A program made the position numbers and the translations under genes. The notes under the pieces were generated by a model. That model was given only the letters and a program-made list of their open reading frames with translations, searched no databases and was not told the origin of the DNA. DNA of 64,000 nucleotides from NCBI GenBank assembly GCA_022925895.1, contig JAKSYS010000001.1, positions 434,001-498,000 of the forward strand, in the 5' to 3' direction. Shown here in pieces: positions 1-9,396 of this stretch. Numbering within the stretch: the first letter of the stretch is position 1; the number at the start of each line of letters is the position of its first letter. The DNA is from Fragilaria crotonensis (Eukaryota > Bacillariophyta > Fragilariophyceae > Fragilariales > Fragilariaceae).

Positions 1-409
1 AGTCAGGAGTCAGGACAGGGATTCTGGTACCAGGTATGATAAATGCGTCCATACATACATAGTACGGTACAGTACCACAATACTCCATATTGTATGTACA
101 GTACTTGTATGCCTGGTATGAATATCATATGCAATATGCATAGCCTTCCAGACGTTACCACTTAGGCGTGTTGCGTACGAGTGCAAAAGATGACGTACAA
201 TTGTACCTGGTCGTGTTCCTATGCGATACATGCAATTTTGTTCTGAACCTCTCTCAATACGACTCGGGCTGGTCGGCTACAGTCGAATGGCATCAAAAGG
301 GCACTAATCCGAATCGTGCCAAAATCCGAAGTGTGACAAGAAGGTACCTGGCGTAACAACAAGAACTCTAATTCAAATCTCACAAAACATCATCGACACC
401 TCATCAATC

Positions 410-1012
410 ATGATCATCAATCCAACACAACTCAGCCTTCAATTTCATCAATTGACTCATTCCAAGGAAGCGGCGTTGGTGAACGTCGACGAGAGTACCC
501 AACATTCGAGGAAAAGGGTGCGATTCTTCCCAGTGGTGACGGCACGTGAGACACTACATGTGAACGACTACTCGGAGGACGAGGTGGCTATGGTTTGGTA
601 TACTCCTGATGATTTCGCTCTCATGAGGAAAGATCGGAAAGAAACTCTTGCTCTGATTAATTCCGGCAAATATTCTGGAGACGACGCCCATCGATGTGCT
701 CGTGGCTTGGAATGGGCATCGCGGAGTGGAGCTAGTGAACGACGTCGCAACAAACGTTCTGGTTGGCTTGCAGTTCTCGAGGAACAAGCGATTCAGAAAA
801 TGGTTGATAATTTTGATTCACAGACCATTGCCATGGCGTACGCGACAGCAACCAGGCACTGTCTTGAGGCAGCTTACGAGATGGCAGTGGTCGATGCCCT
901 CGAGTTGTCAGGATTCATTTCGCATACGCCATCAACAAAGGTCGTCAGAACTGTACAATACAAACGAGTGGGCCCTCTGTTTCGAATTTTCAGAAAGAGA
1001 AGTTCGCAATGA
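410..1012 (+). CDS. Hypothetical protein, conserved diatom-type small protein
   Basis: A 200-residue intronless reading frame starts at a true ATG. I do not recognise a catalytic domain. Residues about 36-75 hold a pattern (basic RVRF, then ETLH, a DYS-D-E stretch, WYT and DFALM) that I recall as frequent in uncharacterised diatom proteins of about 200-300 residues, followed near residue 98 by a short RGLEW motif. The middle part is likely helical (residues about 118-160, many Ala/Met/Glu). The C-terminus is strongly basic (RIFRKR). There is no signal peptide or membrane span. The reading frame is uninterrupted and followed by an AT-rich spacer, which supports a real gene. Function is unknown; family membership is from memory, not from a search. 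Confidence 0.7.
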   Translation: MIINPTQLSLQFHQLTHSKEAALVNVDESTQHSRKRVRFFPVVTARETLHVNDYSEDEVAMVWYTPDDFALMRKDRKETLALINSGKYSGDDAHRCARGLEWASRSGASERRRNKRSGWLAVLEEQAIQKMVDNFDSQTIAMAYATATRHCLEAAYEMAVVDALELSGFISHTPSTKVVRTVQYKRVGPLFRIFRKRSSQ

Positions 1013-2220
1013 ACTCCGATAACATACGATGAAACAGATGCTCAAGAACAGTAAATATAGTATCATTTGTACATTCTTCACTTTTTTTTAATTCCTGGGA
1101 TGCTCTCTACCGGTAGATTTAACAACTCCCTGGCATGCGAGTATTGAGAACCATGACTGCATGAATGGAGTCGGTACTTGGAGTAATTGAAAGTCGTTCT
1201 GAGTTCAATCTTACCAACTCACGTTTGGATTGTTCCAGATTGTTGCGATGATTCATGCATGCATAGTCGTGGCAATGTGAATGGGGACACAGATCACTGT
1301 CAAATGTCACAGATAATCGCTTCCTGCATGGGCCGTCGACGTTTGCTCAAGTACTTGTATCTTGTACGTATATCTATACCTGGACTACGAGTAAACGTTT
1401 ACTGTATACTGTACTCAGTACGAGTGAAAACATCCTGGAAGATCATACACACTGTTTACCTGGAACCTGGAACTCGGAGATTCAACTTGGAAGTTCCAAG
1501 AGCAAGTTCGCCAGGAAGGTCCGGCAAAATCACATTCCTTCTCGTCGCTTCTGCATAGAAACAATACCAAGCAGAGGTGCGTTGCAGGTTGCAGGACTAC
1601 TTGGATGGTCCGGCAGACGAGTACTCTTCCAGTACATTCGAACATCAGTATACAGTACAAGTACTCGGAGTAGTAGCTGCAAATTCGTGCCAAACAGGAG
1701 CACACGTTACATTACTACGTGCATGAATATGTATAGATTTAATATACATTTTCATTCCCTTAAACATGCAAATGCAATACATGATTGACGGTTTCGATTA
1801 GAATGCAAGGAAATGACGTCAATCATGACGTCACACTACTGACCCCTTCACGTACTACCTACGGTCATACAGTACTCCAGTAAGACAGTAGCATAGGGAG
1901 AGCATGCTGATTGGTACGGCTTGACGTCATTTCCTTGCATTGTAATCGGATCCCATCGCACATCGCACTTCACTCATTCTCCTTTTCTATACTGGTACTA
2001 GTCTACCGGTAGCATGAGTACTCGACATAGGAGGTATATAGACGTTATTTTGAGATGTTGTTGTCCTGCTTCGAGGGTGGACGAATGAATGGATGGCTCC
2101 AGGCTCCAGGTGTGACGACCGACGACACAATGATCAGATCAGGGCTTCAGATTCTGCCATCTGAAGTGTTGACCAGAAGTGCTTTACCGCGCTCCGAGCA
2201 GACCGTAGAACGTTCCTACC
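1013..2220. other. Intergenic spacer with GTAC palindromes and a CRE-bearing inverted repeat
   Basis: No convincing gene. The spacer is rich in short GTAC-centred palindromes (for example near 1338-1350, 1625-1670 and 1990-2020). Its main structure is the inverted repeat at 1795-1948, reported separately. Small open frames here have no family features. Confidence 0.6.
1795..1948. repeat. Inverted repeat with three TGACGTCA palindromes
   Basis: The 28-base arms at 1795-1822 and 1921-1948 are inverted copies with one mismatch (shared core AATGCAAGGAAATGACGTCA). Perfect TGACGTCA sites lie at 1814-1821, 1826-1833 and 1922-1929. The 154-bp unit could be a tiny MITE or a regulatory hairpin for the HU gene 270 bp downstream. 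The CRE reading rests on motif identity with bZIP sites known from diatoms; binding is inferred. Confidence 0.65.
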
Positions 2221-2755
2221 ATGAGACTATTGTGCATCCTGCGCCTCGCCCTGCTTTCCCACGTGACAGCATTTGTCGCCCATGGGCCTCGGGGTGCCCG
2301 CAGACAAGTGTCAACTTTGCAAGCAGCTGCGAAAAAGTCGACGAAGAAGACTTCGTCAGCCTCCAAGACAGAACCTGTTGTTACCAAACGAAAGCCTGAT
2401 CTGATCGCTGCCGTTGCGGCATCGACGGGACTGTCCAAATCGGATTGCGAGACCTGCGTGAATGCGTTGTTGGAAACAATTGTAGAGGTGAGTGAGATCC
2501 CGATGGCTCGTTTCCGCGTCTGAACTTTCAAACCTCATTCTCCCGTCCATGTATGAAACATGTATTAACATTCAGGAAGTTGCAGCTGGGAGTAAAATCA
2601 ACATTGCTGGCTTTGGAACCTTCAAACGATCTGATCGACAGGCTAGGAAGGGACGTAACCCCAAGACGGGCGAGGAACTCGATATCCCTGCCAAGAAGGC
2701 CCCTACATTCACGGCGCTCACTGCCTTTAAGAGCAAAGTCAATGGCGATGTTTGA
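2221..2755 (+). CDS. Plastid-targeted bacterial-type HU DNA-binding protein
   Basis: Two exons, 2221-2487 and 2576-2755, join in phase 0 across an 88-bp GTGAGT...TTCAG intron to give 148 residues. HU proteins bind and bend DNA as dimers and compact bacterial and plastid nucleoids. The family signature is clear: an IAGFGTF segment directly after the splice site, then GRNPKTGEELDIPA (the beta-arm) and a final FKSKV helix. The first 18 residues are a hydrophobic signal peptide ending VTA before F, which fits the diatom bipartite plastid presequence; a Ser/Lys-rich transit stretch follows to about residue 55. The start is the only ATG giving this presequence. Without the splice the HU fold would be cut before its DNA-binding arm. 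Plastid location is inferred from the presequence. Confidence 0.9.
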
Positions 2756-3890
2756 AATAGAATTGAACAAGCTACCAGTATTAGTGACGCGGGCAAAGCC
2801 ATCCAAAGCAACTTCTTTTCTCGGCAGGGCACTTGACTCTTCGGTTGACCTTTTGTCGCAGAATCCGCAACAAGAAGTGAGAATGACATCTAGTAGAACT
2901 ACCATAGCTAGTTATGCTTCTTCGACAATTTAAGAACCCGGTAACGCTTCGTTGCTTGCACTCCAAGGCGTTGAAGCAGGACAGGAGAACGTAGATTACA
3001 GCTGGATCCCGTTCTCGGAGTCCTGCCTTTTACATCTATTAGGGAATAGTAGTACCATATTGGCTTCAGCTAGCCTGACTAATCAACATCGAATGACCAT
3101 ATCCCAGAGCACGACAAGGTTGCTTGGGTTTTTGATGAGATGGATTTTAGGTCGATTGCCCCAATCCCGGTCGGATCACCATTCAAACAACCTGACCCTG
3201 AACATATTCAGGAAAAACATATCCTTTCACTGCAGCCTACCATAAGGTAGTTCTTCTTCACATCCCGTCGCCCCGGCAATAACGATGAGCATTGACACTT
3301 TGACGTCACTCTCCATAACATAACAACACGGAAAGATCCGGACCGTCGGGCGAGGATACCTTTTCAGACTTGTATTCATCTTGAGAACAAGTGACGTCTA
3401 TCACTTGTGCGAATCACGTACCCTCACCGTGCCCCCATCACCATGAGGCCATACGCCATATCCTACTTCAATAGTTGACATTGGCAGTGATTCTGGATTG
3501 TGGACTCGTTGTGTCACAGGGATGATCCTAAATGCTATGTGTTGACGATCGGATATAATGAAGCTATCATACTGATCATACCACTGGTACAGGTAGATCT
3601 GTCGTACTCCGATTGGAGGTTCCGGAATTCTTGTTCACCTTCTAATATAATCATGTAGAATCTACTGAGACACGAGTAAAAATCCGGAACCCCACACTAC
3701 AAACATTGATACACTTTCACACCAATTCAGATACTGATAGTACCAGCGTACTGTACCTGGTACCAGTACTTGGTACGCTACTCATAATAATAAATCGTAC
3801 TCCGAGTACAGGTAGCGTGTACGGACTCTGAATACTGTATGAATTATGGATATGAATACTATGTACTGTAGTATGTCATATGCATATGAT
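2756..3890. other. Intergenic spacer
   Basis: About 1.1 kb without a supportable gene. It contains a TGACGTCA site at about 3300-3307 and a cluster of GTAC palindromes at about 3740-3810. The last 8 bases (3883-3890) are the left target duplication of the hAT element. Confidence 0.6.
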
Positions 3891-6544
3891 CAGGGCTGTT
3901 AAAAATAGGCGGGCGCCTATATTACCTATATTAGCTTAATATAGGCGCTTGATCAGGATAACGGTAGGCTTCATATAGGCACGTATGAATTGTACGTGTT
4001 ACTCGTACCATGGTTGAAAGGGAGTTACTAGAAGGTGCATTATAAAGGTCGGAATGGTGTCACTAACATCTAATCACGGCTCAAATTGTTCAATAAAGAG
4101 AAACTGCTTTGCTTGCAGCACTCCTTCTCATCCAAAATCCGACAACCCCTTACGGAAGCAATCCTTCTCCCAACGTAGGATGGAGAAGTCAGACTCTACC
4201 GTACTTGTTCCAGGGAATAGGGTCGCTACAACACCACAATACTCCATCAAGTTTGGCAACCGACAGCCAAGTAAACTCCAACCATCCTTGAAGCATGATC
4301 GGCTAGACAGAGAATCAATCCCTTCCTTCAAGACAGATTCTGATTGGTAGGCATAGAGTAGAATTTTGTGCTCGTCGGCAATGATGTCAATCTGTGCTGC
4401 AGTGTAACGGTGCTCCAATCGGAAGGCATGCTGACGAATCTTGCGAATAAAGTTAGCGGCAGAGAGTTTGACAAGCTCGTGTGGGAGCACTGGAGGGAGA
4501 GAATTGGGATCTGCACATGGATTGTTGTTATGATCACGGTATACAGTGATCTCATCGATTCGGTTGCAAGCGGTAACATACACGAGGGCAATATCACGTT
4601 GAAGATCCTTCTGCTCGTTTTCCGAGCTTTCATTCATCAACGTGTCAACCCAGGTCGCCAATCCACAGAGAAATTCATGAACATTTGACAAAGCCACAGC
4701 ATAACAACCGCTGACGACATGAGTTGATGGATCAAGAGCTGCAATGGATTCATCTGTTAGCGGCCCAGTTACACCAATGTCGACAATGAAGTTGTTGATT
4801 AGGCCATTCAGTGCAGCTTGCTGTTGTTCGGCAAGCGTTGTTAATCCTTGGATGCTTCGGAATGTGATGGCGGTGCGAGTTGTGAAGTGATGCATAGCAA
4901 GAAGAGTCACCCACCAGAGTCGTGGTGGGGCAGATGCTGGTTGTTTCGCCTCAATGTGAGCAAGTAACTGTGGCCGATGCAATTTAAACCACGAAATGAC
5001 CTTTTCCGTAGACAGCCACCGATTGACAACGCGCGGACATGTCGTTTGCATCTCCGCAATCAGATTAAGCTGTCTCGTAAGGTGAGTAATGAATCCAGTC
5101 AGAACAGAGAAAAATCTTTCCTTGATAACATTGTTCATAATATCCTCCATAACGAGATCGAGCTGGTGTGCTCCGCACCAAATCCGAGTCAGTTGGCAGG
5201 AATCATGCATTGCGTTGTCGAGGCGAGTTACAACACCAGCAACTCGACCCGTCATATTTCGGGCCCCATCAGAAGTCACACCAAGCAGGCGAATATTCCA
5301 ATCGGGACAGAGAATAGATAAGAAGGAGTTCACCATAGTAAACATCACTTCACCTGTATGTCGATCAAACATCGGGAGGGCACACCCATGAAGGTTCACA
5401 ATATTATTGAACTCAGGGACGAAAATTCGGAATCGTAAATCAAGATAAGATGTGCTTTGATGAGTCGCAGAGTCCAAAGCAATGGAAAACGCCCATGAAC
5501 GACGCAAATGCCGTGCAATGCGTTGCAAATTCACAGCACAGACCACTCGAATGAAGTTGCTTACATCTTGTCGTGAGCAAACACGCAAACCAGGATTTGC
5601 CAAAACATCGTAGGTGCAGCCAATTATATTGGACGCCATACGAAAAGAGGTACCACAGGACACGAAACGAACAACCAAGCCAAAAACTGTGGTTTTTGTC
5701 TTTGGAATTGTCACTGAATAAGAATAATCGTCAGTATCCTCCTCCTCCTCGTTGTCTGAATTGTTTACTCGTTTAAACAGCGAAAGCGCTCGATCTCGTG
5801 CCGTTGTCACAGATGCAGCACGTTGACTTTGTAGGGCGTGAAGCTCGGCTTGACTACCAAATCCAGGATCCTGTTCCTCCGTTGCATCATTGTCTTCATC
5901 ACTGTCGACATCATCTGCAGGATTGAACATCATTTCACCCACAATTGTTTCCACAATGTCCTTTTCAATATCATAGACCTTCTGTCGCTCTGCGCCCAAA
6001 GACTCAGATGCAAAGTGCGACTTGATTGAGTTTTTAAACACGCCTGCTGCCGGGGCCTCATTAAAAAATGCTTCACGGTCAGAAATGGAATCAAGACCAT
6101 TGTACACGTCCCACTGAGATGGATGCTGTACACGAAGGTGTTTCTCAATATTATCATATCGGAATGGAGCACTCCATCCTTGAACTGTGGTTGCGGGCTT
6201 GCGTTTGGATCCCACCTTCTCCTCACGACCGAATGCAATGCAGAAGCGACACTGAAGTCCGATCACCACCCCCGTTGAAGCATGACGATTTGCAATCTTA
6301 AGGCCATATCGGGCGTCATTGCCCTTTTCGTAAGCAGAACAACGTTGAGGAGACATTTGATGCTGGATTGAATACAAAGCATGTGTCGACGTTGCACTAC
6401 ATGGACTTGATGATATTGCTACAACATGCACAAAAACCGATCATCCGGTCTGTTCGTCCATACGTTCAAGTAGGCGCGTTGGCAAACCTTAACATAGGTA
6501 ATATAGGCGGGAACCCGGCTGAGCGCCTATTTTTAGCAGCCCTG
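3891..6544 (-). mobile_element. Complete hAT-superfamily DNA transposon
   Basis: A 2,654-bp element bounded by perfect 8-bp target duplications CATATGAT at 3883-3890 and 6545-6552. Terminal inverted repeats are 21 bp with one mismatch, both starting CAGGGCTG and ending TAAAAATAGGCG. Subterminal copies of an AATATAGGCG-type motif occur near both ends (3909-3950, 6493-6510). One long uninterrupted minus-strand frame encodes the transposase. The perfect target duplication, near-identical ends and open frame suggest recent insertion and possible activity. Confidence 0.95.
4128..6356 (-). CDS. hAT family transposase with BED-type zinc finger
   Basis: A 742-residue protein. I start it at the ATG at 6354-6356; the open frame extends 25 codons upstream but has no other ATG. 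An N-terminal BED-like finger (Cys36, Cys39, His73, His78) is followed by an acidic linker at about 145-210. The RNase H-like core shows the expected hAT residues: Asp in ALDSATH (about 295), Asp in GVTSDGA (about 363), the C-x-x-H motif in IWCGAHQLDL, an NRWLS motif of the insertion domain, and Glu in TSTVESDFS in the C-terminal dimerisation region. Length and order fit an autonomous transposase. The gene lies wholly inside the element at 3891-6544. No stop or frameshift is seen. Confidence 0.92.
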   Translation of the reverse strand: MSPQRCSAYEKGNDARYGLKIANRHASTGVVIGLQCRFCIAFGREEKVGSKRKPATTVQGWSAPFRYDNIEKHLRVQHPSQWDVYNGLDSISDREAFFNEAPAAGVFKNSIKSHFASESLGAERQKVYDIEKDIVETIVGEMMFNPADDVDSDEDNDATEEQDPGFGSQAELHALQSQRAASVTTARDRALSLFKRVNNSDNEEEEDTDDYSYSVTIPKTKTTVFGLVVRFVSCGTSFRMASNIIGCTYDVLANPGLRVCSRQDVSNFIRVVCAVNLQRIARHLRRSWAFSIALDSATHQSTSYLDLRFRIFVPEFNNIVNLHGCALPMFDRHTGEVMFTMVNSFLSILCPDWNIRLLGVTSDGARNMTGRVAGVVTRLDNAMHDSCQLTRIWCGAHQLDLVMEDIMNNVIKERFFSVLTGFITHLTRQLNLIAEMQTTCPRVVNRWLSTEKVISWFKLHRPQLLAHIEAKQPASAPPRLWWVTLLAMHHFTTRTAITFRSIQGLTTLAEQQQAALNGLINNFIVDIGVTGPLTDESIAALDPSTHVVSGCYAVALSNVHEFLCGLATWVDTLMNESSENEQKDLQRDIALVYVTACNRIDEITVYRDHNNNPCADPNSLPPVLPHELVKLSAANFIRKIRQHAFRLEHRYTAAQIDIIADEHKILLYAYQSESVLKEGIDSLSSRSCFKDGWSLLGCRLPNLMEYCGVVATLFPGTSTVESDFSILRWEKDCFRKGLSDFG

Positions 6545-6818
6545 CATATGATTGATCTTTTGGCATGTACATATGACATATATACATACTACTAAGCTAC
6601 TAAGCATATTCATCAGTAACATGGAACATCCCTTTTTTTTAAAAAATCTTCTCTTTTTGCGAAGGCATCTTTGCATCCAACACACCGGCACCACTCTGAT
6701 ATTCCAAGGTCAAGCCACTCATACCGGAAGGAACGATCAAACATCGAACATCATATCATCAACCACCTGAAGGCAAAGGTAGACTTCCTGCGACCCAGTA
6801 TTCCACAGCTTGTGCTTC

Positions 6819-7835
6819 ATGGTGAAGCATTCGGCATGGAATAAGATAAAGCGGCAACGTCGACGGTTTATTCCTCAATCAATTGCTATTGTTGCGATTG
6901 GATTGTTTCTGATACTAGTCTCTGCATGGTGTACGGTTACTGTCGGGAATATCGGAACGGCTTCTTGGAAAGAACAATTCACTCGTCGAACGCAACGTAA
7001 AGGATGCGAACGGGAAAAACGACTGCATAGTGATAGTCTTGAGATCGATGATTACATCTATCGCCAAGGCCCCTGGGATGGGGCCCCGATTGTCGTCCAG
7101 GAGTACAAACTCCTCTTCTTTACTGTCGCCAAGGTCGGTTGCACAGTATGGAAACAACTATTCCGACGCATGGCTGGGTACGACAACTGGAAGGGCTGGA
7201 ACATGAAATCACACGACCCCAATATCAATGGTCTCCACTATTTGTATGATTTCACCTTGCAAGATGCCAATGACATGTTAACGTCCAAGGAATGGACCAA
7301 GGCCATTTTCGTGCGAGAGCACAAGGCGCGAATCGTATCAGCATATCTCGATAAGGGGAAACGGAAGGAAGGGTTGTACGTGGCTCGACATTGCTGCGGT
7401 GGAGATTTGAAATGCGGTAGGAGAGCCTCAGAATCCTTTGCACAATTTATCAATGTTGTACTATCGAACACATCATTGTGTAAAACAGATCCCCATTGGA
7501 TACGAATGACGGATCGCATCGACCCAAAGTTTATCCCATACGTTAATTTTGTGGGAAGGTTTGAGACGCTGGCAGTCGATGCAAAGAGATTGTTGCAACG
7601 TATCGGTGCATGGGACGACTATGGTGCCACTGGATGGGGCGTCAACGGTGACGAGCCCATCTTTGGGTCCAACGCTGCATTGCATGCCACAAATGCAACA
7701 CGACAATTGACAATGTTCTTTGACTCGTCCACAACGGAGGATCTTGTGCAAGCGTTCTATGCCAAAGATTTAACAAATGACTTGCTCCGCCAAGGCGAAA
7801 TGACGAGGGTGCTACCATCTACCAAGCACGTATGA
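6819..7835 (+). CDS. Golgi-type sulfotransferase (Sulfotransfer_2-like)
   Basis: A 338-residue type II membrane protein. The start is the first true ATG in frame. A basic N-terminus (KRQRRR) precedes one membrane span at about residues 20-42, as in Golgi carbohydrate sulfotransferases. These enzymes transfer sulfate from PAPS to glycans. The likely 5'-phosphosulfate loop is FFTVAKVGCTVWKQLFRRM at about 100-120, and the 3'-phosphate site is VREHKARIVSAYLDK at about 165-180, with the conserved Arg and Ser. A Cys-rich stretch (ARHCCGGDLKCG) follows. No intron is apparent. The substrate is unknown; sulfated glucuronomannans of the diatom cell wall are a plausible guess. Confidence 0.82.
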   Translation: MVKHSAWNKIKRQRRRFIPQSIAIVAIGLFLILVSAWCTVTVGNIGTASWKEQFTRRTQRKGCEREKRLHSDSLEIDDYIYRQGPWDGAPIVVQEYKLLFFTVAKVGCTVWKQLFRRMAGYDNWKGWNMKSHDPNINGLHYLYDFTLQDANDMLTSKEWTKAIFVREHKARIVSAYLDKGKRKEGLYVARHCCGGDLKCGRRASESFAQFINVVLSNTSLCKTDPHWIRMTDRIDPKFIPYVNFVGRFETLAVDAKRLLQRIGAWDDYGATGWGVNGDEPIFGSNAALHATNATRQLTMFFDSSTTEDLVQAFYAKDLTNDLLRQGEMTRVLPSTKHV

Positions 7836-8142
7836 GTTCTCTTCTTCGTCCCTATTTGGTGTCTCCATTGCGTGAAAGGTTCGCATGACATTTGCACCTG
7901 ACCTTGACCCAACACTTGCACCACTAGTCACGGCTACAACATGCATCCGTTCCGATGCCGATGAACCATGACTGTTGACATCCTTGAGTCCCAGATAATC
8001 GTTCGGAACTGTGCTTTACATACATGCAAAAGTATAAAGCGCAAAACCATCAGAGTATTGAGAGGGAGTTGATGCGCAACGCCAAACAGTTTGGATCTTG
8101 TTCGGCATACCTACTAATACTTCATCAACAAGCGACTCTATG

Positions 8143-8946
8143 CTAAAAGTATCCGTCTTCATCAAAATGCTCTACATCGTCTGCCCTGCGCGCCACCTCA
8201 TTCTCATGTTTCTGTAACATTGAAAGCAACACGACTCCTCGATACGCGACGTATCCCCACAGTCCAGCAAATGTAATGCAATACACCCCAAAGATGTGGT
8301 AGGAATGCGATCCCACAGTGTATGCGAACAAAATTCCCAGACAGTAATTCAGAAAGACTAACACATGCGATGCCGAAACCAGTAGACGGGTCAAGGGAGT
8401 TGCCACCACGACTTGATTATCGGAGGACGATGGCGACGACTTTCGAGTTCGACACAACAGGTAGTGGGAACTGATAAATGTTGTCGAAAAGGAGTACATA
8501 CCCAAGTCCTGACCATTCTCCATTGCCCGTGTGTTCAGAACAGCCCAACATCCAAAGAAGAGCGACACTGCACACAAGAGAGTCGCCCCTGCTCTCAATT
8601 GAACGTAAAGACTTTTGATTTCGCGTTCAGCGTTGGAAGTTGTTGTAAAGTCCAGATCGACTTGAAATTCTTGATCATCACCGCTGGGGCCGTTCGTGCT
8701 CCTTTGGGATGTGGATGGCAATGGTCGATAAAAATCAATAACTGGAAGTATACATTGTCGAATTCGACGGAGAAGACTGACTTTTCCCTTGACCTTTTCC
8801 ATGGGGTCCACTGTTGCATCATCCTTCGCGTCATTCCAAAAATCGTCGTCGCCGACGCTTGCTCCTCCCTCGGATCGCTTCAGAAAGTCATACGATGTCG
8901 CATCATCCTTTCTGGTTCTGGCTTTCTCGTACTTGTAACTTGCCAT
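8143..8946 (-). CDS. Hypothetical multi-span membrane protein
   Basis: A 267-residue protein from a true ATG. The N-terminal ~110 residues are polar, charged and probably cytosolic. Four hydrophobic segments follow: about 117-137 (TLLCAVSLFFGCW), about 148-165, about 190-212 (LVFLNYCLGILFAYTV) and about 216-242 (FGVYCITFAGLWGYVAY). The C-terminus is acidic (DDVEHFDEDGYF). I recognise no family. It is divergent from the methyltransferase gene on the other strand, and the two 5' ends share a 450-bp spacer with CRE-like palindromes, so they may be co-regulated. Confidence 0.72.
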   Translation of the reverse strand: MASYKYEKARTRKDDATSYDFLKRSEGGASVGDDDFWNDAKDDATVDPMEKVKGKVSLLRRIRQCILPVIDFYRPLPSTSQRSTNGPSGDDQEFQVDLDFTTTSNAEREIKSLYVQLRAGATLLCAVSLFFGCWAVLNTRAMENGQDLGMYSFSTTFISSHYLLCRTRKSSPSSSDNQVVVATPLTRLLVSASHVLVFLNYCLGILFAYTVGSHSYHIFGVYCITFAGLWGYVAYRGVVLLSMLQKHENEVARRADDVEHFDEDGYF

Positions 8947-9188
8947 TGTTGGTGAGCAATCGTACGACTATTTTGTGTTGTGGAGTATCACTATCGGTAC
9001 TTTGCTATGATGAAATCGATCAAACGATACACAAGATACCAGATCTTATGGCTTGAGAATGGGATGACTGAACAAAGGAAGTGCGAATGACTACCATTGC
9101 ACATAACACGACAGGCGACAGGCGACAGGCGACAGTCACTTCTTTCCATGACCGGGGTGTGCTTTTTTGAAATTGGAATGCTTTGTAG

Positions 9189-9209
9189 TGACGTCATCAA
9201 CGACGTCAC
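9189..9209. promoter_or_regulatory. Paired CRE-like palindromes in a divergent promoter
   Basis: TGACGTCA at 9189-9196 and GACGTCAC at 9202-9209 together form a larger near-palindrome (GTGACGTCA, four bases, CGACGTCAC). It lies between two divergent genes (starts at 8946 minus and 9397 plus). CRE-type sites bound by bZIP factors mediate CO2/cAMP and light responses in diatoms; function here is inferred. Confidence 0.45.
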
Positions 9210-9396
9210 AATTACGGGTTTGACAGTACTGTAGTCCTCTGACAAGTGTCGTACTCCAGTACGAGTATCATACAATGCATTCCGCACAGTATGTATGAGG
9301 GAATGGAGCGACCGTAAGCCATGTACTACTAGCGTACTCCAGGTACAGTACTCGTGTACAAGTACTTGCACTGCGGGTCGCGAAAAGGGAGCGAAC

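Noticed and set aside
1508-1526. 15-base identity with 62833-62847
   Set aside because: One 15-base match is expected by chance in a 64-kb window, and no flanking similarity was seen.
3615-3690. Inverted GGTTCCGGA pair as a MITE
   Set aside because: Only 9 bases pair and there is no target duplication.
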